64,000 nucleotides of DNA from Rhodovulum robiginosum (GCF_003944755.1 NZ_RWGU01000051.1:372001-436000); one strand, 5' to 3'; positions 25,608 through 35,118 are shown, numbered from the stretch's first letter. Translations and numbers: made by a program. The notes: a model not told the origin generated them from the letters alone.

Positions 25608-26594
25608 ATGCCCGCTCAACGTCTGAGTGTTGTCGTGACGCGACGGTTGCCCGAGGCCGTCGAGACGAGGATGAAAGAGCTCTTCGATGTCGAGTTGAAC
25701 GAGACCGACACCAAGATGTCCCGCGAGGACATCGTGTCCGCGATGCAGCGCGCCGACGTGATCGTGCCCTGCGTCACCGATGTCATCGACCAGGCGATGC
25801 TGGCCCAGGCCGGCGACAAGCTGAAGCTGATCGCCAATTACGGCGCGGGCGTCGACCATCTGGACGTGCAGACCGCGCGGCAGCGGGGCATCCTCGTCTC
25901 GAACACCCCCGGCGTCGTCACCGAAGACACAGCCGACATGACCATCGCGCTGGTGCTCGCCGTCACCCGCCGCATCCCCGAGGGGCTGGCGATGATGCAG
26001 TCGGGCCAGTGGGCGGGCTGGGCGCCGACGGCGTTCATGGGCGGACGTGTCGGCGGGCGGCGGCTGGGCATTCTGGGCATGGGCCGGATCGGCCAGGCGG
26101 TCGCCCGGCGCGCCCGCGCCTTCGGGATGCAGATCCACTACCACAACCGCCACCGCCTGCGCCCCGAGGTCGAGGAGGCGCACGAGGCCACCTATTGGGA
26201 AAGCCTGGACCAGATGGTGTCGCGGATGGACGTGATCAGCGTCAACTGCCCGCACACGCCGTCGACCTTTCACCTGATGAACGCCCGCCGGCTGAAGCTG
26301 ATGAAACCCGACGCGGTGATCGTGAATACCTCGCGCGGCGAGGTGATCGACGAGAATGCGCTGACGCGGATGCTGCGCGCGGGCGAAATCGCGGGGGCCG
26401 GGCTGGACGTGTTCGAGCACGGGCATGAAATCAACCCGCGCCTGCGCGAGTTGTCCAACGTGGTGCTGCTGCCGCATATGGGCTCGGCCACCATCGAGGG
26501 GCGCACCGAGATGGGCGAAAAGGTGATCATCAACGTCAAGACATTCGCCGACGGCCACCGCCCGCCCGACCTGGTGGTTCCGAGCATGCTGTAA
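25608..26594 (+). CDS. D-2-hydroxyacid dehydrogenase (glyoxylate/hydroxypyruvate reductase-like)
   Basis: 328 residues. NAD(P)H-dependent reduction of 2-oxoacids such as glyoxylate or hydroxypyruvate. LIANYGAGVDHLDVQTARQRGI contains the substrate loop, LGILGMGRIGQAVARRARAFGM is the Rossmann motif, VIVNTSRGEVIDENAL contains the catalytic Arg, LDVFEHGHEINPRL the Glu, and LLPHMGSATIEGR the catalytic His. The ATG at 25608 follows GGGGGAGG; an upstream start at 25584 would add eight non-conserved residues. It may serve the C2/serine metabolism connected to the flavoprotein gene downstream. Confidence 0.92.
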   Translation: MPAQRLSVVVTRRLPEAVETRMKELFDVELNETDTKMSREDIVSAMQRADVIVPCVTDVIDQAMLAQAGDKLKLIANYGAGVDHLDVQTARQRGILVSNTPGVVTEDTADMTIALVLAVTRRIPEGLAMMQSGQWAGWAPTAFMGGRVGGRRLGILGMGRIGQAVARRARAFGMQIHYHNRHRLRPEVEEAHEATYWESLDQMVSRMDVISVNCPHTPSTFHLMNARRLKLMKPDAVIVNTSRGEVIDENALTRMLRAGEIAGAGLDVFEHGHEINPRLRELSNVVLLPHMGSATIEGRTEMGEKVIINVKTFADGHRPPDLVVPSML

Positions 26595-26616
26595 CCCCGC
26601 CCCAGGGGAGGGAGCG

Positions 26617-28095
26617 ATGACCGAAGACACCCCCCGAGTGCCCCGCCGCGGCTGGCTTGCCACGCTTATGTTCCTGCTGGCGATCACCGCCTATTTCGCC
26701 GCCCAGACAGGGCTGCGCGTGGCGCTCGGCGGCGCGCTCGAGACCGACGAGGCCGAGATGATGGTCATGACGCCGGGCCTTCGGCTCGGCTACGGCCCGC
26801 AACTGCCGCTTTACAACTGGGTGCAATGGGGCGTGTTCGAGTTGTTCGGCCGGTCGCTCTTCGCGCTTTCGCTGGTCAAGAACGGGCTCTTGTGGCTCAG
26901 CTATCTTTTCGTCTTCCTCGGGCTCCGGCTCTGGGTGCCCGCGGGCGCCGCCGTCTTCGGTGCGCTGGCGCTTTTTTTCGTGCCCGACATCGCGTGGGAG
27001 GCCGAACGCGCGACGACTCATTCCAACATGCTGCTGGCCACCTCGGGCTTGACGCTGGCGGCGTTTCTCTGGGCGCTGCGCGGCGGCGCGCTGGCGGCGT
27101 GGCTATTGCTGGGGCTGGCCATGGGGCTGGGGGGGCTTGCCAAATACAACTACTGGCTGGTTCCCGCGGGCCTTGCGCTGTCGGCGCTTACGGTTGTGCA
27201 GATGCGCGCGCAACTCGTCCGCTGGCGGGCATTGCTGGCACCGCTCGTCGCGCTGGCCATGCTGGCCGCTCCCTATAACTGGATGGTGCAAAACCCCGAC
27301 CTGGCCTTCGCCTCGCTGCACAAGCTGCAACTGAACGAGGCGCCCGCGGGCGTCAGCCCGGAAGGACTGACCCTGATGGCGCAGGGCGCCGGGCTGTTGC
27401 TGGCGTTGCCGCTGATCGTGGCGGGGCTTTTGTTCTGGCTGGGGCGGCGCAAGCCGGTGCCGGTGCCGCGGCCGGGGGTGGCGGCGCTGTTGGTCCGCGC
27501 GGCGCTGATCCTGGCGCTGCTGGTCGGCGCAGGGGTCTACACCGCCGATATCGGACATATCACGCCGCGCTGGCTGTTGCCGGTCGCATTCCTCTTCGTC
27601 CCCGGTCTCTTCGTCTGGTTGCACCGGCGGATCGGCCCCCGCGCGGTGGGGCGCAGCTATCTGGCGGTCGCGCTGCTGGCCGTGCTGGTGATGGGCGGGC
27701 TGACCTATGACCGGTTCAAGCCCGGCGCGCGGCGCGATGTCGATTTCACGCCCCTGCCCGGCGCGCTGGCCGAAGTCGCACCGCTGCCCGACGTGCCGGT
27801 GGTGGCCGAGTTCTACACCGCCGGCAACCTCAAGCGGCTGGAGCCCGACTGGTCTGTCTCGCCCTACCTCCCGTTCGTCGCGCCCGGGCTCGGCGGGCAA
27901 ACCGCGCTGTTCCTGCTGCGCGACGATGTCCCGTCGAGCCTTGAGGTGGGAATGCGGCTGGCCGGCTGGCCCGCGGGCGCCGGCCCGGAGGTCCGCGATG
28001 AGGGCGTGATACGGCTGCCCTCGGCGCGGTCGCAAGAGACCCTGCCGATCCGCTGGCTGCTGGTCGAGACACCGGTGCCGGACGGGCTTGAGTAA
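26617..28095 (+). CDS. GT39-type (PMT_2) polytopic glycosyltransferase
   Basis: 492 residues with about ten or eleven hydrophobic segments. Members transfer sugars from polyprenyl-phosphate donors to lipids or proteins on the outer face of the inner membrane (ArnT, protein mannosyltransferases). The first outer loop holds ETDEAEMMVMTPG, with the acidic pair typical of the family, followed by GPQLPLYNWVQWG. DIAWEAERATTHSNMLLATSG and GLAKYNYWLVPAGLAL are also family-like. The C-terminal 120 residues form a soluble outer domain. It starts 22 bp after the reductase gene. The donor and acceptor are unknown. Confidence 0.85.
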   Translation: MTEDTPRVPRRGWLATLMFLLAITAYFAAQTGLRVALGGALETDEAEMMVMTPGLRLGYGPQLPLYNWVQWGVFELFGRSLFALSLVKNGLLWLSYLFVFLGLRLWVPAGAAVFGALALFFVPDIAWEAERATTHSNMLLATSGLTLAAFLWALRGGALAAWLLLGLAMGLGGLAKYNYWLVPAGLALSALTVVQMRAQLVRWRALLAPLVALAMLAAPYNWMVQNPDLAFASLHKLQLNEAPAGVSPEGLTLMAQGAGLLLALPLIVAGLLFWLGRRKPVPVPRPGVAALLVRAALILALLVGAGVYTADIGHITPRWLLPVAFLFVPGLFVWLHRRIGPRAVGRSYLAVALLAVLVMGGLTYDRFKPGARRDVDFTPLPGALAEVAPLPDVPVVAEFYTAGNLKRLEPDWSVSPYLPFVAPGLGGQTALFLLRDDVPSSLEVGMRLAGWPAGAGPEVRDEGVIRLPSARSQETLPIRWLLVETPVPDGLE

Positions 28096-28175
28096 GCGGC
28101 CGACTGGCGGCGGCGCTAATTCTGGCAGCTCGCGCTGGTTATTTTGCCGCCCAGGCGACGCTGCTGGCGCTCGGC

Positions 28176-28358
28176 GTGGTGCTGACCGGCACCGCCTTCG
28201 TCCACGCCCACTGGATGCTGCCGCTCTTCATGCTGGCTGCGCCGCCGGTGATGATGTGGGCGCTGCGGCAGGCGCGCGCGCGGGCCTACCGCTTCACCGA
28301 TAGCGAGACCCGCATTGTGCGGTTCCTGCTGTTCGATTTCGGTCCGGGCGCGGAATAG
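28176..28358 (+). CDS. Small membrane protein, start uncertain
   Basis: 60 residues from a GTG at 28176; the same frame is open back to 28092 and would add up to 28 hydrophobic residues (ALILAARAGYFAAQATLLALG) if a rarer start such as CTG were used. The sequence has one or two membrane segments and then a hydrophilic tail RARAYRFTDSETRIVRFLLF. No ribosome site is clear at 28176. It may be a small gene co-transcribed with the glycosyltransferase or a remnant of a longer one. No family recognised. Confidence 0.4.
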   Translation: MVLTGTAFVHAHWMLPLFMLAAPPVMMWALRQARARAYRFTDSETRIVRFLLFDFGPGAE

Positions 28359-28461
28359 GCGCGGCGTCGGTTTCGCGCCACCTTGCGTCGGATGCCCCTC
28401 GCCGCGCGCGGCGATTTGCGCATAACTGTGGGCGGAAAGACGTCTTGCGGGAGTTCCGGCC

Positions 28462-30960
28462 ATGAAGACCCATGTCAAAGCCCTTGTCGTCGGCGGCGGC
28501 GCCGTCGGCACCTCGATCGCCTATCACCTGGCGAAGCGCGGGTGGGACACGATGCTGCTGGAACGCGACGAGCTGACCAGCGGCAGCACTTGGCACGCGG
28601 CCGGGCTGCTTCCCTACTTCAACATGTCCTACGCGACGACCCATATCCACGACTACTCGATCAAGTTCTACAAGACGCTGGAGGACGAGACCGGGCTCAA
28701 CCCCGGTTTCTACGTGGTCGGCAACCTGCGCATGGCCCAGACCGACGCGCGGATGGATGAATACATGCTCTACGCCAGCACGGCCGAGACCGTGGGCGTA
28801 CCCTATGAATGGATGACGCCGCAAGAGATCAAGGAACGCTGGCCGCTGGTGCGCACCGAGGACCTGAAGGGCGCGATCTACCATCCGACCGACGGCTACA
28901 TCAATCCCGCCGACGTGACGCAAGCGATGGCCAAGGGCGCGCGCCAGTTCGGTGCCGCGATCGAACGGAAATGGCAGGTCGACGCCTATGAATGGACAGG
29001 GTCCGAGTGGCGGGTGACCGTCACCAAGATGGCCGAGAAGGGCGGCAACCTGGTGCCGACCGACGAGCAAACGGTCATCACCGCCGAGCATGTCGTCACC
29101 GCCACCGGCAACCACGCCCAGCGCACCGCGCAACTGCTGGGCCTCAAGATCCCCGCGATCCCGGTCGAGCACCAATATATCGTCACAGAGCCTGACCCGG
29201 CGCTGGTGGCATGGCGCAAGGAAGGCAACCCCGAACATCCCGTCCTGCGCGATGCCGACGCCAAGTGGTACGTGCGTGAGGAACGCGGCGGCTGGATCTT
29301 GGGCCCCTATGAGCGGAACGCGCCGGCCCGGTTCGAATACGGCTGCCCCGACAGCTTTCGCGCCGACCTCTTCCCGCTCGATCTGGAGCGGATCGAAGAG
29401 GAATACATGTCGATGATCCACCGCATACCGTCCTCGGAAGAGGTCGGGTTGAAGGACGATTACAACGGCCCGATCTGTTACACGCCTGACGGCAACCCGC
29501 TGCTCGGCCCCGCGCCGGGCCTCAGGAACATGTGGCTGGCCGAGGGCTTTTCCTTCGGCATCACCGCCGCCGGCGGTGCGGGGCATTACCTGGCCCAGCT
29601 CATGGACGACGGCGAGGCCGAGATCGACATGGCCTCGCTCGACCCCAGGCGCTACGGCGACTGGATGACCACCGAATACGCCGCCCGCAAGAACGAGGAG
29701 GCGTATGAGCATGTCTACATCCTGCACCACCCCGACGAGGAACGCCCCGCCTGCCGGCCGCTGAAAACCGCGCCCTGCTACGACCGGGTCAAGGCGCTGG
29801 GCGCGCAGTTCGGGCAGGTGAACGGGTGGGAGCGGCCCAACTATTTCGGCCCCGCGGATGCGCCCGACACCTTCGACCACGAGGCGCGGTCGTTCCGCCG
29901 GGGCGGCTGGTGGCAATACGCGGCGGACGAGGCCAGGGCGATCCGCGAAGGCGCGGGGATGATCGACGCCACGGCCTTTACCAAGCATGTCATCAAGGGG
30001 CCCGGCGCGACGGCCTTCCTCGACTGGTTCACCAGCAACCGCCTGCCCAAGGTGGGCCGGGTGAATCTGACCTATGCGCTGACCACCGCAGGCACGGTAC
30101 GCACCGAATACACCATCCTGCGCCGGGCGGAGGATGCCTATTACCTGGTCTCCGCCGGGGCCTGGCAGGCCTATGACCAGGATTTCCTGATCAAGGCGAT
30201 CGAGGACAAGATGGCCGAGTTCGGCCCGATCTACCTGGCCGACGTCACCTCGCAATACGGTGTCTTCGCGCTGGCCGGGCCGAAATCGCGCGACATCCTG
30301 GCGGCGCTGGTGCGCGACGCCGAACCGGGCACGGCGCTGTCGAACGCGCGTTTCCCGTGGCTCTCGGGCCGCGACGTCGAGCTGATGATGTGCCCCGCCA
30401 TCGCGTTGCGCGTGGCCTATACGGGCGAGCTGGGGTGGGAGCTGCACCACCCGATGGAGATGCAGAACTACCTGTTCGACCGGCTGATGGAGGCAGGCGG
30501 GCCCCACGGGCTGAGGCTGGTGGGCGCGCGGGCGCAGAACTGGCTGCGGCAGGAGAAGAGCTATCGCGCCTTCGGCACGGAACTCGGGCGGGACGCGACG
30601 CCGCTGGAGGCCGGGCTGGACCGGTTCGTGGACCTGTCGAAAGACTTCCACGGCAAGGCGGCGATGGAGGAAACCGGCATCCGCAGCAAATGCGCGACCT
30701 TCCTGATCGACGGGCCGGCTTATGCCGACCCCTGGGGCCGCGAGGCGCTTTATGATGGCGACACGCGCGTGGGCCGGCTGACCTCGGGCGGCCATTCGGT
30801 GGCCTTCGGCAAATCCATCGGCATGGGCTACGTGCGGCCCGATCTGGCGGTGCCGGGCACCAGGCTGAAGGTCCGGATGCTGGGCGATCTGTGGGACGCC
30901 GAGGTGACCGAGGATTGCCCCTACGACCCGAAGAACGCCCGCATCCGCGTCGACGCATGA
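28462..30960 (+). CDS. FAD-dependent dimethylglycine/sarcosine dehydrogenase-like protein with GcvT domain
   Basis: 832 residues. The N-terminal FAD-binding DAO domain starts VVGGGAVGTSIAYHLAKRG and includes TSGSTWHAAGLLPYF, whose His is the covalent FAD site in dimethylglycine and sarcosine dehydrogenases. The C-terminal half is a tetrahydrofolate-binding GcvT-like domain (residues about 490-830: GMIDATAFTKHVIKGPGATAFLDWF and FALAGPKSRDILAALV). Family members demethylate glycine betaine breakdown products, passing the one-carbon unit to folate. The substrate here is uncertain, since Roseobacters carry many paralogues. The stop overlaps the next start (ATGA). Confidence 0.9.
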   Translation: MKTHVKALVVGGGAVGTSIAYHLAKRGWDTMLLERDELTSGSTWHAAGLLPYFNMSYATTHIHDYSIKFYKTLEDETGLNPGFYVVGNLRMAQTDARMDEYMLYASTAETVGVPYEWMTPQEIKERWPLVRTEDLKGAIYHPTDGYINPADVTQAMAKGARQFGAAIERKWQVDAYEWTGSEWRVTVTKMAEKGGNLVPTDEQTVITAEHVVTATGNHAQRTAQLLGLKIPAIPVEHQYIVTEPDPALVAWRKEGNPEHPVLRDADAKWYVREERGGWILGPYERNAPARFEYGCPDSFRADLFPLDLERIEEEYMSMIHRIPSSEEVGLKDDYNGPICYTPDGNPLLGPAPGLRNMWLAEGFSFGITAAGGAGHYLAQLMDDGEAEIDMASLDPRRYGDWMTTEYAARKNEEAYEHVYILHHPDEERPACRPLKTAPCYDRVKALGAQFGQVNGWERPNYFGPADAPDTFDHEARSFRRGGWWQYAADEARAIREGAGMIDATAFTKHVIKGPGATAFLDWFTSNRLPKVGRVNLTYALTTAGTVRTEYTILRRAEDAYYLVSAGAWQAYDQDFLIKAIEDKMAEFGPIYLADVTSQYGVFALAGPKSRDILAALVRDAEPGTALSNARFPWLSGRDVELMMCPAIALRVAYTGELGWELHHPMEMQNYLFDRLMEAGGPHGLRLVGARAQNWLRQEKSYRAFGTELGRDATPLEAGLDRFVDLSKDFHGKAAMEETGIRSKCATFLIDGPAYADPWGREALYDGDTRVGRLTSGGHSVAFGKSIGMGYVRPDLAVPGTRLKVRMLGDLWDAEVTEDCPYDPKNARIRVDA

Positions 30961-31679
30961 CAAGGGCCCTCGCCCCCGAAACGGCCGTCAAGCTCGCCCG
31001 GTGGGCGGGGTTTTTGTACCTCGTGGTGATCGTCTGCGGGCTGTTGGCGGAACTGGCGGTGCGCCAGGCGCTGATCGTGCCGGGCGATGCGGCGGCGACG
31101 GCGGCGAATATCGGCGCGGCCGAGGGGCGGTTCCGGCTGGGGCTGGCGGCGGACGCGGCGATGGGGCTGGCCGATGCCGGGCTGGGGGTGCTGCTTTTCG
31201 TGCTGCTGCGGCCGGTCGGCGCGATCTTGTCGCTGGCGGCGCTGGTGTTCCGCCTGGCGCAGACGGCCATCGTCGGGATGACGCTGATCCTGTCGCAGGC
31301 TGCGCTGTTGGCGCTGGACGGTGTGGCCGGTGACGGCGGCGAGGGGCTGGCCGCGCTGCTCCTGGCCGCGCACGGGCTGGGTTACGATACCGGGCTGGCG
31401 TTTTTCGGCGTGGCCTGCGGGCTGCTCGGCCTGCTGGTGTGGCGCTCGGGTTATTTGCCGCGGTGGCTGGGGGCGCTTCTGGCCGCGGCGGGGGCGGTTT
31501 ACCTGACGGGCAGCGCACTGCGGCTTGTGGCCCCGGGGCTGTCGGGGGCCTTTGCCCCGGCCTATGCGCTGCCGCTGCTGGCCGAGGCCGCGTTTTGCCT
31601 GTGGCTTTTGATCCGCGGGGTCGATCGCGCGGGCTGGGCCCGGGCGGTCAGCGCCCCGGACCGAAATCCGCCGCGCTGA
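30957..31679 (+). CDS. DUF4386-family integral membrane protein
   Basis: 240 residues, six or seven hydrophobic segments. KLARWAGFLYLVVIVCGLLAEL at the N-terminus and LAAHGLGYDTGLAFFGVACGLLGLLVWRSGYLPRWLG are typical of DUF4386. No function is known. The ATG overlaps the stop of the flavoprotein gene. Its last 32 bases overlap the 3' end of the EF-hand gene on the opposite strand. Confidence 0.85.
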   Translation: MTRALAPETAVKLARWAGFLYLVVIVCGLLAELAVRQALIVPGDAAATAANIGAAEGRFRLGLAADAAMGLADAGLGVLLFVLLRPVGAILSLAALVFRLAQTAIVGMTLILSQAALLALDGVAGDGGEGLAALLLAAHGLGYDTGLAFFGVACGLLGLLVWRSGYLPRWLGALLAAAGAVYLTGSALRLVAPGLSGAFAPAYALPLLAEAAFCLWLLIRGVDRAGWARAVSAPDRNPPR

Positions 31680-32085
31680 GCACGCCGTCGCCGTTGCGGT
31701 CTGCCCGGTCGCGCCAGCCTTCGGTGCCGGCGATGAACTCTGCCCGCGTCACCTGGCCGTCGCCGTCGGCGTCGTTGGCGGCAAGCGACAGGCCGTTGGC
31801 CAGCCGCTGCAGCTTGCGCCCGCCGGCGGCGGCCTGCGCGCCCACGTCGTTGGCACGGGCCTCGTCGAAATAGCTGTATTCCTCGGCGTCGAGAATGTCG
31901 TCTTCGTTGGTGTCGAACATCGAAAAGACGGTGCCGCGCTGGGTTTTCATCTCTTCCAGCGTGACCTCGCCGCTTTGGTCGAGGTCCCAGACTTCGAGAA
32001 AACGCTCGCCGGGCACGCCCTGCTGGGCGAGCGCGGGCGCCGCGAAGGCAAGGCCGAGGATAAGGCCGAGGGCGTGGCGGGGCAT
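31648..32085 (-). CDS. Secreted EF-hand calcium-binding protein
   Basis: 145 residues. A signal peptide (about 20 residues, ending AAPALA) precedes four EF-hand loops: DLDQSGEVTLEE, DTNEDDILDAEE, DADGDGQVTRAE and DRNGDGVLSAAD, each with acidic residues at positions 1, 3, 5 and 12. The fourth loop ends close to the C-terminus. Probably periplasmic; the role is unknown. The 3' end overlaps the DUF4386 gene by 32 bp in convergent orientation. Confidence 0.9.
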   Translation of the reverse strand: MPRHALGLILGLAFAAPALAQQGVPGERFLEVWDLDQSGEVTLEEMKTQRGTVFSMFDTNEDDILDAEEYSYFDEARANDVGAQAAAGGRKLQRLANGLSLAANDADGDGQVTRAEFIAGTEGWRDRADRNGDGVLSAADFGPGR

Positions 32086-32272
32086 TGTCGTGACTCCTTT
32101 CCAAGTGTCGATATTCAGCTAGGCATGGGCTCACCCGCTGCCAAGCCCGGCGCGGCGCAATCTCGCAGGTTGCGGCTATGTCGCGCCCCGAGACAATGGC
32201 CCGACCTGCGGCGCGATTGTCTCTCGCCCGGCATCGCCTCTCCCAATTGCCGCCGCAAATGCACGTCAGTTT

Positions 32273-32941
32273 GTGAACGATGCGCCACAAAGCGAGTCGG
32301 TCTTGATGAGCCTTTTGCAGAAGATAGATCCGCCCGGCGGCGGCCCGGCCTTTCCCGGCGGGGTGGCCGAGGGGGCCAACCTGCGTACCCCCTGCGGCCC
32401 GCGCCGGGTAGAGTTCGTGCGCAATGGCGACATGATCGTCACCCGCACCGGCGGGTTGCAGCCGGTGCGCCTGGTCTGGCAGCGCCGCCTGACGGCAGAC
32501 GAGGTCGCCCGCCACCCCGACCGCGCCCCGGTGCGGCTGATGCCGCGCGCGCTGGGCCCGATGATGCCGCAATCCGCGCTGCTGGTGGCGCCGGATCACC
32601 GCCTGCTGATACCCGGCTGGCGGCTGGCGGCCTGGCCCGACGACCGCGCCGCGCTGGTCCCCGCGCGCGAGATCGCCGGCACGTCCGACGCGGCCTTCAT
32701 CGACCGCGCGCCGGCCGCGGTGACACTCTATCACTTTGTTTTCGACAGCCCGCAGGTGCTCTTGGTCAACGGCCTTCCGGTGGAAAGCCTCGCGCCCGGC
32801 GCACGGGTGATCGCCGGGCTGGGGCTGGCCGAGCGTACGTCCCTGTTCGACCGGTTCCCGCAGCTCAGGAAAGACCCGTCGGCCTATCCGCCGGCCGAGT
32901 ACCCCTCGGCCAGCGGGACGGATTACCTCGCCGTGGTGTGA
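32273..32941 (+). CDS. Hint-domain protein
   Basis: 222 residues from GTG 32273; an ATG at 32306 is an alternative, and neither has a strong ribosome site. The Hint (hedgehog/intein) fold region reads GANLRTPCGPRRVEFVRNGDMIVTRTGGLQPVRLVWQRRL, then LLVAPDHRLLIPGW and LYHFVFDSPQVLLVNGLPVESL, matching the many stand-alone Hint_2 domain proteins of Rhodobacteraceae. Those are usually attached to large secreted or calcium-binding proteins; here only the Hint part remains. No splicing function is implied. It lies next to the EF-hand gene, on the opposite strand. Confidence 0.78.
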   Translation: MNDAPQSESVLMSLLQKIDPPGGGPAFPGGVAEGANLRTPCGPRRVEFVRNGDMIVTRTGGLQPVRLVWQRRLTADEVARHPDRAPVRLMPRALGPMMPQSALLVAPDHRLLIPGWRLAAWPDDRAALVPAREIAGTSDAAFIDRAPAAVTLYHFVFDSPQVLLVNGLPVESLAPGARVIAGLGLAERTSLFDRFPQLRKDPSAYPPAEYPSASGTDYLAVV

Positions 32942-32948
32942 GGCGGGC

Positions 32949-33305
32949 CTATTCGGCGGCCTGGGCCTTCTCCTCGGTCAGCTGATCGTAGCATTCTATC
33001 GCCTCGGCGGCATACATCATGGCCGGACCGCCGCCCATCTGGATGGCCATAGACAGGACGTCGCCCACTTCTTCGCGGGTCGCGCCGGCGCGCACCAGCG
33101 CCTCCATGTGCAGCACGATGCAGGCCTCGCAGCGCAGTGTGATGGCCATGCCCATGGCGACCAGTTCCTTGGTCTTGAAATCCAGCGTGCCGCCTTCCTT
33201 GACCGCCTTGCCGAGCCCGCTGAACGCCTTGGTGGTGTCGGGGATTGCCTTGTTCAGGCGGCGCAGCTGGTCCTTGGTGCCATCGCGTTTTTGCGTCCAG
33301 TCCAT
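32949..33305 (-). CDS. Carboxymuconolactone decarboxylase/AhpD-like protein
   Basis: 118 residues from the ATG at 33305, which follows AAGGAGA; the open frame to 33359 is upstream leader. The AhpD-like redox centre is CEACIVLHMEALVRAGATREEV (C-x2-C-x3-H), which in AhpD and relatives forms the reactive disulfide and proton relay. All-helical fold. It probably acts in peroxide defence or as a general thiol reductase; the exact substrate is unknown. It ends seven bases from the Hint gene end. Confidence 0.9.
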   Translation of the reverse strand: MDWTQKRDGTKDQLRRLNKAIPDTTKAFSGLGKAVKEGGTLDFKTKELVAMGMAITLRCEACIVLHMEALVRAGATREEVGDVLSMAIQMGGGPAMMYAAEAIECYDQLTEEKAQAAE

Positions 33306-33377
33306 GAGGGTCTCCTTGGTTGTCCGTTCTCGCCGTCTGAGCATTTCGCAGACGCACAAGCCTTGATCGGGGTCAAG

Positions 33378-34037
33378 TCAGCGGGGCTTTCTTGCCAGAT
33401 GCGTCAAGTTGTTGGCGGGCATGGGCAGCTCGGCCTCGTGGACAAGTTCCGCGCGGGCGCACCAGGCGGCGACATCGCCGGTCGATTTGTACCCGATTTC
33501 GGGGTCCTGCGCGGTCAGGCTGGCGTGAAAGGCTTCGTCGCCCGAGCTGGCAAAGCCGCCGGGCCGGCGAAAGGGCCCGTAGATCATCAAGAGGCCGCCG
33601 GGGGCCAGCGCCCGGGCCGCCTCGGCGATCAGGGTTTCGGCCTCGGCGTCGCTGACGAGATGCAGGATGTTGCTGGCGAAAATCAGGTCCCAGGGGTCTT
33701 CGGCCGCGCCCCACCCGGCCTCGGTCGCGTCGAGCAGCCGCGCGGGCGCGAGGTTGCCACATCCCGCGTCGGCGGCCCAGGCGTCGATGCTGGCCAGCCG
33801 CGCCGGGTCGACATCGGTGGGCTGCCAGGTCAGCCCCGGCTTGCACGCGGCGATGGCGGCGGCGTGTTCGCCGGTGCCGCTGGCGATCTCCAGCGCGCGG
33901 CCCGTTTCGGGGGCGTGCTCTGCGATCGCCGCGCAGATCGCCGCGGCGTTGCGCCGGGCCGACGGTGCGTGCAGCCGCCCGCCCTCGCGCGGTTCGGCGG
34001 CCGAGGCGGTGTCGGGCAGGGTCAGCCGCCGGGCCAT
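33378..34037 (-). CDS. DUF938 family SAM-dependent methyltransferase
   Basis: 219 residues from the ATG at 34037, one base after the stop of the preceding gene. DUF938 features are the N-terminal SARRNAAAICAAIAEHAPETGRALEIASGTGEHAA (the SAM loop), PTDVDPARLASIDAW, FASNILHLVSDAEAETL and GGLLMIYGPFRRPGG. A methyltransferase fold is clear; the substrate is unknown. It is co-transcribed with the amino acid oxidase gene upstream. Confidence 0.88.
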   Translation of the reverse strand: MARRLTLPDTASAAEPREGGRLHAPSARRNAAAICAAIAEHAPETGRALEIASGTGEHAAAIAACKPGLTWQPTDVDPARLASIDAWAADAGCGNLAPARLLDATEAGWGAAEDPWDLIFASNILHLVSDAEAETLIAEAARALAPGGLLMIYGPFRRPGGFASSGDEAFHASLTAQDPEIGYKSTGDVAAWCARAELVHEAELPMPANNLTHLARKPR

Positions 34038-34038
34038 G

Positions 34039-35118
34039 TCAGGCAAACCGCGCCGGCGAAAACCGCGCGGCGATTTCGGCGTCGATCTCGGGCGGTCGCC
34101 CGGCCACGATGTCGGCGGCCAGCCGGCTGGCCGCGGGGGCGGTCTGAAAGCCCACGCCGCCCTGGCCCGCATGCCAGAAGAATGCGGGCTCGGCCGGGTC
34201 GAACCCGATGACCAGCAGCCGGTCGGGCGAAAAGGTGCGCAGCCCGGCCCAGTTGGTTTCCACCCGGGTCACGGGCTCGGTGACCATTTCCTCGTAGCGG
34301 GCCAGGCCCTCTGCCAGCACCATGTCGTCGGCCCAGGCGTCGTGGGGGTGCTGCGGGTGTTCCTCGGCGGGCGAGACCAGCAGCTTGCCGGCATCGGGCT
34401 TGCAATACCACCGCTCGCCGGCGCCCAGGACCATGGGCCAGGTGCCGAGGTCATGCCCGCCGGGCGCGGGCAACCGCGCCATCGACCGGCGCATCGGGGT
34501 AAAGCCCAGGCGGGCGACGCCGGCCATGTCGGCCACCTCGTCGACCCAGGCGCCGGCGGCGTTGACCAGCACCCGGGCCGCGACGGTCTCGCCGCCTGCC
34601 TCGACCTGCCAGCCGGCGCCGGTGCGCGCGATCGCCGTCACCCGCGCGCCCGTGCGTACAATGCCGCCATTGCCCCTGATCTCGCGCGCGAAATTCTGGA
34701 TCAGCCGGTCGGTGTCCAGGTCCCAGGCGTTCTCGTTCAGCCCGGCATGGGCCACCGTTTCGGGGTTGAGGATCGGCACATGCGCCCGCGCCTCTTCGGG
34801 GGTGAGAGGGATGAGCCCCATATGCGCGCGGTCACGGTCGAAAAGCGCGGCATCCTCCGCCCGTGCCACCACCATCAGCCCGCGGTCGGACAGCACGCCG
34901 CCATTGGCGCTGGCGTGGTAGGCGTGGCTGGCGCGGTTGAGCGCGACGATCTGTGGCGCGCCGAGGCATTCGTCGAACAGCGCGGCCGACCGGCCCGAGG
35001 CGTGGTAGCCCAGCCCCGCCTCGCCCTCGACCAGCGCCACGCGGCCCAGATGCGACAGCCGCGCGCCCACCGAAACCCCGGCGATGCCGCCGCCGATAAC
35101 CAGAAAATCGTTCTCCAT
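34039..35118 (-). CDS. FAD-dependent D-amino acid oxidase/dehydrogenase-like protein (DAO fold)
   Basis: 359 residues. FAD loop VIGGGIAGVSVGARLSHLG at the N-terminus; GYHASGRSAALFDECLG resembles D-arginine dehydrogenase (DauA), as does the closing AFFWHAGQGGVGFQTAPAASRLAADI. It probably oxidises a D- or secondary amino acid to the imino acid with transfer of electrons to the respiratory chain. It is the first gene of a two-gene unit with the DUF938 methyltransferase. Confidence 0.85.
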   Translation of the reverse strand: MENDFLVIGGGIAGVSVGARLSHLGRVALVEGEAGLGYHASGRSAALFDECLGAPQIVALNRASHAYHASANGGVLSDRGLMVVARAEDAALFDRDRAHMGLIPLTPEEARAHVPILNPETVAHAGLNENAWDLDTDRLIQNFAREIRGNGGIVRTGARVTAIARTGAGWQVEAGGETVAARVLVNAAGAWVDEVADMAGVARLGFTPMRRSMARLPAPGGHDLGTWPMVLGAGERWYCKPDAGKLLVSPAEEHPQHPHDAWADDMVLAEGLARYEEMVTEPVTRVETNWAGLRTFSPDRLLVIGFDPAEPAFFWHAGQGGVGFQTAPAASRLAADIVAGRPPEIDAEIAARFSPARFA

